Shown here piece by piece: positions 61,159-64,000 of a DNA stretch of 64,000 nucleotides; the first letter of the stretch is position 1, and each line of letters opens with the position of its first letter. The notes beneath the pieces were generated by a model. The model ran no database searches and was not told where the DNA came from. It saw only the letters and a program-made list of their open reading frames with translations. A program made the position numbers and the translations under genes. The stretch is from Piliocolobus tephrosceles (taxonomy: Eukaryota > Chordata > Mammalia > Primates > Cercopithecidae). The DNA lies in contig NC_045438.1 in assembly GCF_002776525.5 (NCBI RefSeq), positions 144,252,095 to 144,316,094 of the forward strand, given 5' to 3'.

Positions 61159-61615
61159 AAGATTTTTAAAAGGAGAGTATATGGATCACAAGAAAAATGA
61201 AGGGTTATAAAACTTGAAAGATAAGCACATAGTCATTTCTGAATCTAATCTGATACTATGGTCAAATACTACCTACTGAATTTTAACATTAGAAGCATAG
61301 TGGAAAGACCAGATAACTTTAAATGGCTACTAAAGGATAATTACTTATTTTATTGCATGTGTTTTAAAAAGTCATATAGAAATATTAAATAAGAGGGACA
61401 GAGTAGAATTTGCACTGTAAGACAATTTGCCACTTGTGTTTGTAAAGGATGAAAAATAGGATCACTCTTATTGTACGCTTTATTATAAATTTAGAAGGCA
61501 GTTTATTCTAAAGGATTTTTGTCTAGGAAGGCATAGAATTTTAAAGAACTGGTAATAGGAAAGGGAAAGCATGTACTATTTTCTTAAAGCAATAAACTCT
61601 TGAATGAACAAATTG
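61159..61615 (+). other. Minimal 3'UTR of the acidic-tail gene
   Basis: AT-rich sequence without splice donors of note follows the TAG. The first canonical poly(A) signal, AATAAA at 61591-61596, would end the transcript near 61610-61620. Further AATAAA hexamers at 62566-62571 and about 63335 could give longer 3'UTRs, the last one including the Alu at 62874-63166. Which sites are used cannot be told from the sequence. Confidence 0.55.
61591..61596 (+). terminator. Candidate poly(A) signal AATAAA
   Basis: This is the first exact AATAAA after the stop codon, about 430 nt downstream and followed by AT/TG-rich sequence. It is a plausible proximal cleavage signal. Alternatives lie at 62566 and about 63335. 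Confidence 0.5.
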
Positions 61616-62873
61616 CGATTTACTTTCAGACATAATTTGGAGACGGCAACAGATCAAAATGTGTCCATGATTTGTTAACATGCCTTTCTTTCTTCCTCCT
61701 TAGCCAAAATTCACCTTAAATGAACTACAAAGACAGTGCGAGGTGTTCATTTTGGTGGGAGGAAACATTGGTTCAGAGTGTTAGTGACTAGTATTGCCAT
61801 GCCCTTCCTTCAGTGCTTTCAGGCTTGCATGCTTGTGGCTGCAATGGTGCACACTCAGGAAGGAATTGTAAAGGAGCACCCAGTTATATTATAAAGCCTG
61901 GATGTATGGTTTGCAGATAATGGAAATCCTATGGATTTTCACTGATCCAGTCTGTCTTTACCAATAATATCTCTCACTTCTCTCTCATGTTATTAAATTA
62001 GAGAACCTGATATTGGCTATTCCAAGGATTAAATTATTTTCAAATAGTTTTTAACAAAAAACAGTGTATTAGGAAGAAAAAAGTAGACTATATGAAGAGT
62101 TTGTGACTACTCAATTTAACTTGCTTTTTGTCTTATTTCTATTAGAACTGTTTTACTATATTTTTGCCCTAGGGATATCAGCAAATATTTACTTTTCCTA
62201 GCATGATATATTTAGAATTTCAAGCAAATTTCTTTATAATTACAAGGCATCTGATAGAAATTGTTGAGAAAAACTTTAGAAGTTGCTATAATGAAACCAA
62301 TTCCTGAATCACAACTTTGTGGACTGATTAAATTGATTTATAGTTGCCTTGTGAGGTATACATGGGGAAAATATAAAAACAATTTCATTCTTTTTTGAAT
62401 TCTTAAGAGATGTTCTTCCATAAATATAGAAATAATATATTTTTCTTAAAGGATATATTTTTAATGATGTGGAAGTTGTAAGCTTGAAATTTTAACTTCC
62501 AGTGCTTTTCTAAAATTCATAATTATAAGTTTAAAAGATTTTTTTCTCTTCCAGGTTTCATTTGGAATAAAAAGTTGGCAGTTATATAAAGTACTTTATA
62601 ATACTATAGAAAATAGATGTGTTTTTTCTTAACACAATTTTAGTATTTTCCACAGATCAGAAGTGTAAACAGAGATGATAATGTAACAGTATTTGGAAGA
62701 GATAATGACACAAGGATATACTGATCTGGGAGCATGAATTATAAACAGAGTACTATGTTACTAGTGTAAAATCTAAATTGTGCTTTCTATTGCCTTTTTC
62801 AAATGGGATGATATAAAGTGCTGTGGGCTATAAGCAACAATCTTGGGTTGCTAGGCAAATAGACCAATTGGTC
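61616..62873. other. Extended 3'UTR or downstream flank
   Basis: AT-rich, no clear repeat. It would be 3'UTR if the AATAAA at 62566 is used, otherwise downstream flank. Confidence 0.45.
62566..62571 (+). terminator. Candidate distal poly(A) signal AATAAA
   Basis: An exact AATAAA in unique AT-rich sequence about 1.4 kb after the stop codon. The next 60 bases are only moderately T-rich. It is a possible distal signal for a longer 3'UTR. Confidence 0.35.
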
Positions 62874-63166
62874 ATTATTATTATCATTATTTGAGATGAA
62901 GTCTGGCTCTTGTCGCCCAGGTTGGGTGCAGTGGCACGATCTCGGCTTACTGCAACCTCTGCCTGCCCAGTTCAAGTGCCTGAGCCTCCCGAGGAGCTGG
63001 GATTACAGGCGTCTGCCACCACGCCTGGCTAGTTTTTGTATTTTTAGTAGAGACGGGTGTTTCACCATGTTGACCAGGCTGGTCTCAAACTCCTGACCTC
63101 AGGTGATCCACCCGCCTCAGCCCCCAAAAATGCTGGGATTACAGGCGTGAGCCATCGCACCCGGCC
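62874..63166 (-). mobile_element. AluS-type SINE
   Basis: TTATTATCATTATTTGAGATG to TCGCACCCGGCC. CCAATTGGTC at 62864 and 63167 is the target duplication. The tail has become (ATT)n. Confidence 0.92.
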
Positions 63167-63176
63167 CCAATTGGTC

Positions 63177-64000
63177 TTTTAGTATTACATTTGTGCACTA
63201 TTACCGGGTCTGGAGTTAATGATTTCAAATAGTTTATTAAAATAACTGATTAAATGTAAGAAATTATAACTAATTATCAAGGTGATTCTCTTTACTTTCT
63301 TCAATGGAGAGTTTCTCTTTCTCTTTTCCTCCTTTAATAAAAATATTTCTCTTTTTTTCCTGTCCTTTTATTCATTATATTATGAAGCTTAGGTTTTAGG
63401 AAACTCCTTGAGCGTCATTTTAATGATGCACAACGTTGGTATTTTACACGAATAATAATGTTTGGTATTTTAAATATACTTCAAGGAGGTAATCGGCCAC
63501 AATAACTGTACCAAAAAAACTTAAAAATGGGGACATATTCATCCCTTGTGTGTGCATATTTTACCACCTGTTGACAAGATACAATAGTGACCTACTTTGA
63601 GGGGACGAACAACAACTTATCACTTTAAGACACTTTGCAAATATGTTACTAAAAAAAGGTGTCTACCCAAGGAAAAAATCATTCACTGGGAATTAAAATT
63701 GTGGATGTCACTTCAGAGATGACTTTAACATAAATGCTAAAAGTTCATTCACCTCACAAGTGTGGCAGTTCTATCTGTGGGGAATGGTGGTCTCTGTAGC
63801 AGACTAGCTCCCTGAATTAAATGAAACTCATTGACAGACCTGGGACCATTTATGTGAGGGGACAGATAAGATCTTGGTTAGGCTTCATGTACTGTTTTCT
63901 AGAGAGGGTGCTATGGAAAACTTATGATGCTTTTATGTGATAACCAATATAATGCTTTAAGGTGTTAATTTTTTGTGATGTTATATGCATAGTTTTTATA
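63177..64000. other. Downstream flank, no gene seen
   Basis: AT-rich sequence with another AATAAA near 63335. Nothing else was identified. Confidence 0.4.

Noticed and set aside
1..64000. CRISPR arrays, operons, defence islands, phage or plasmid features, tRNA or rRNA genes.
   Set aside because: The window is clearly mammalian intronic DNA. The only regularly repeated units are microsatellites and interspersed repeats, and no cloverleaf or rRNA-like sequence was seen.

Overview
This window is primate nuclear DNA: AT-rich, with almost no CpG-rich sequence, and packed with Alu, L1, L2, MIR, MaLR LTR and hAT-Charlie repeats. The two youngest Alu copies (8325-8627 and 13383-13673) share variants that I associate with the AluYRa-type lineage of Old World monkeys. 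The source is therefore most likely a macaque, baboon, vervet or close relative rather than a human. That species call rests on remembered subfamily features and was not tested by alignment.

One protein-coding gene is supported, on the + strand, and only its 3' end is present. Three coding exons at 30986-31086, 57284-57586 and 61054-61158 have canonical AG/GT borders and join in one open frame. They encode the last 168 or so residues of a protein with a very acidic, low-complexity, probably disordered C-terminal tail. It stops at a TAG at 61156-61158 and has an AATAAA signal at 61591. I could not name the gene. The 5' exons and any folded domain lie to the left of the window.

Layout: 1-30985 is probably intron (or flanking DNA upstream of an alternative start). 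It holds L2, MIR and Alu copies, two MLT1-like LTRs in opposite orientation, a THE1/MST-type solo LTR and a MER1B DNA transposon. The intron at 31087-57283 holds a near full-length L1 on the minus strand (about 31442-37893) with a 20-bp target-site duplication, a MER5A, an old L1/HAL1-like ORF1 remnant, a 5'-truncated L1MB-like copy and several Alus. The last intron, 57587-61053, has an old L1 3' end and an AluJ. The 3'UTR and downstream flank run from 61159 and contain one more Alu near 63 kb.

I found no bacterial-style gene cluster, CRISPR array, defence system, RNA gene or other novel system. The points most worth a second look are the unnamed acidic-tail gene with its frame-neutral 303-nt exon, and the antisense intronic L1 whose reverse-transcriptase motif A is duplicated by a 41-bp tandem repeat. 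Repeat boundaries were read by eye and are good to about 5-30 bp for young elements and 50-100 bp for old ones.
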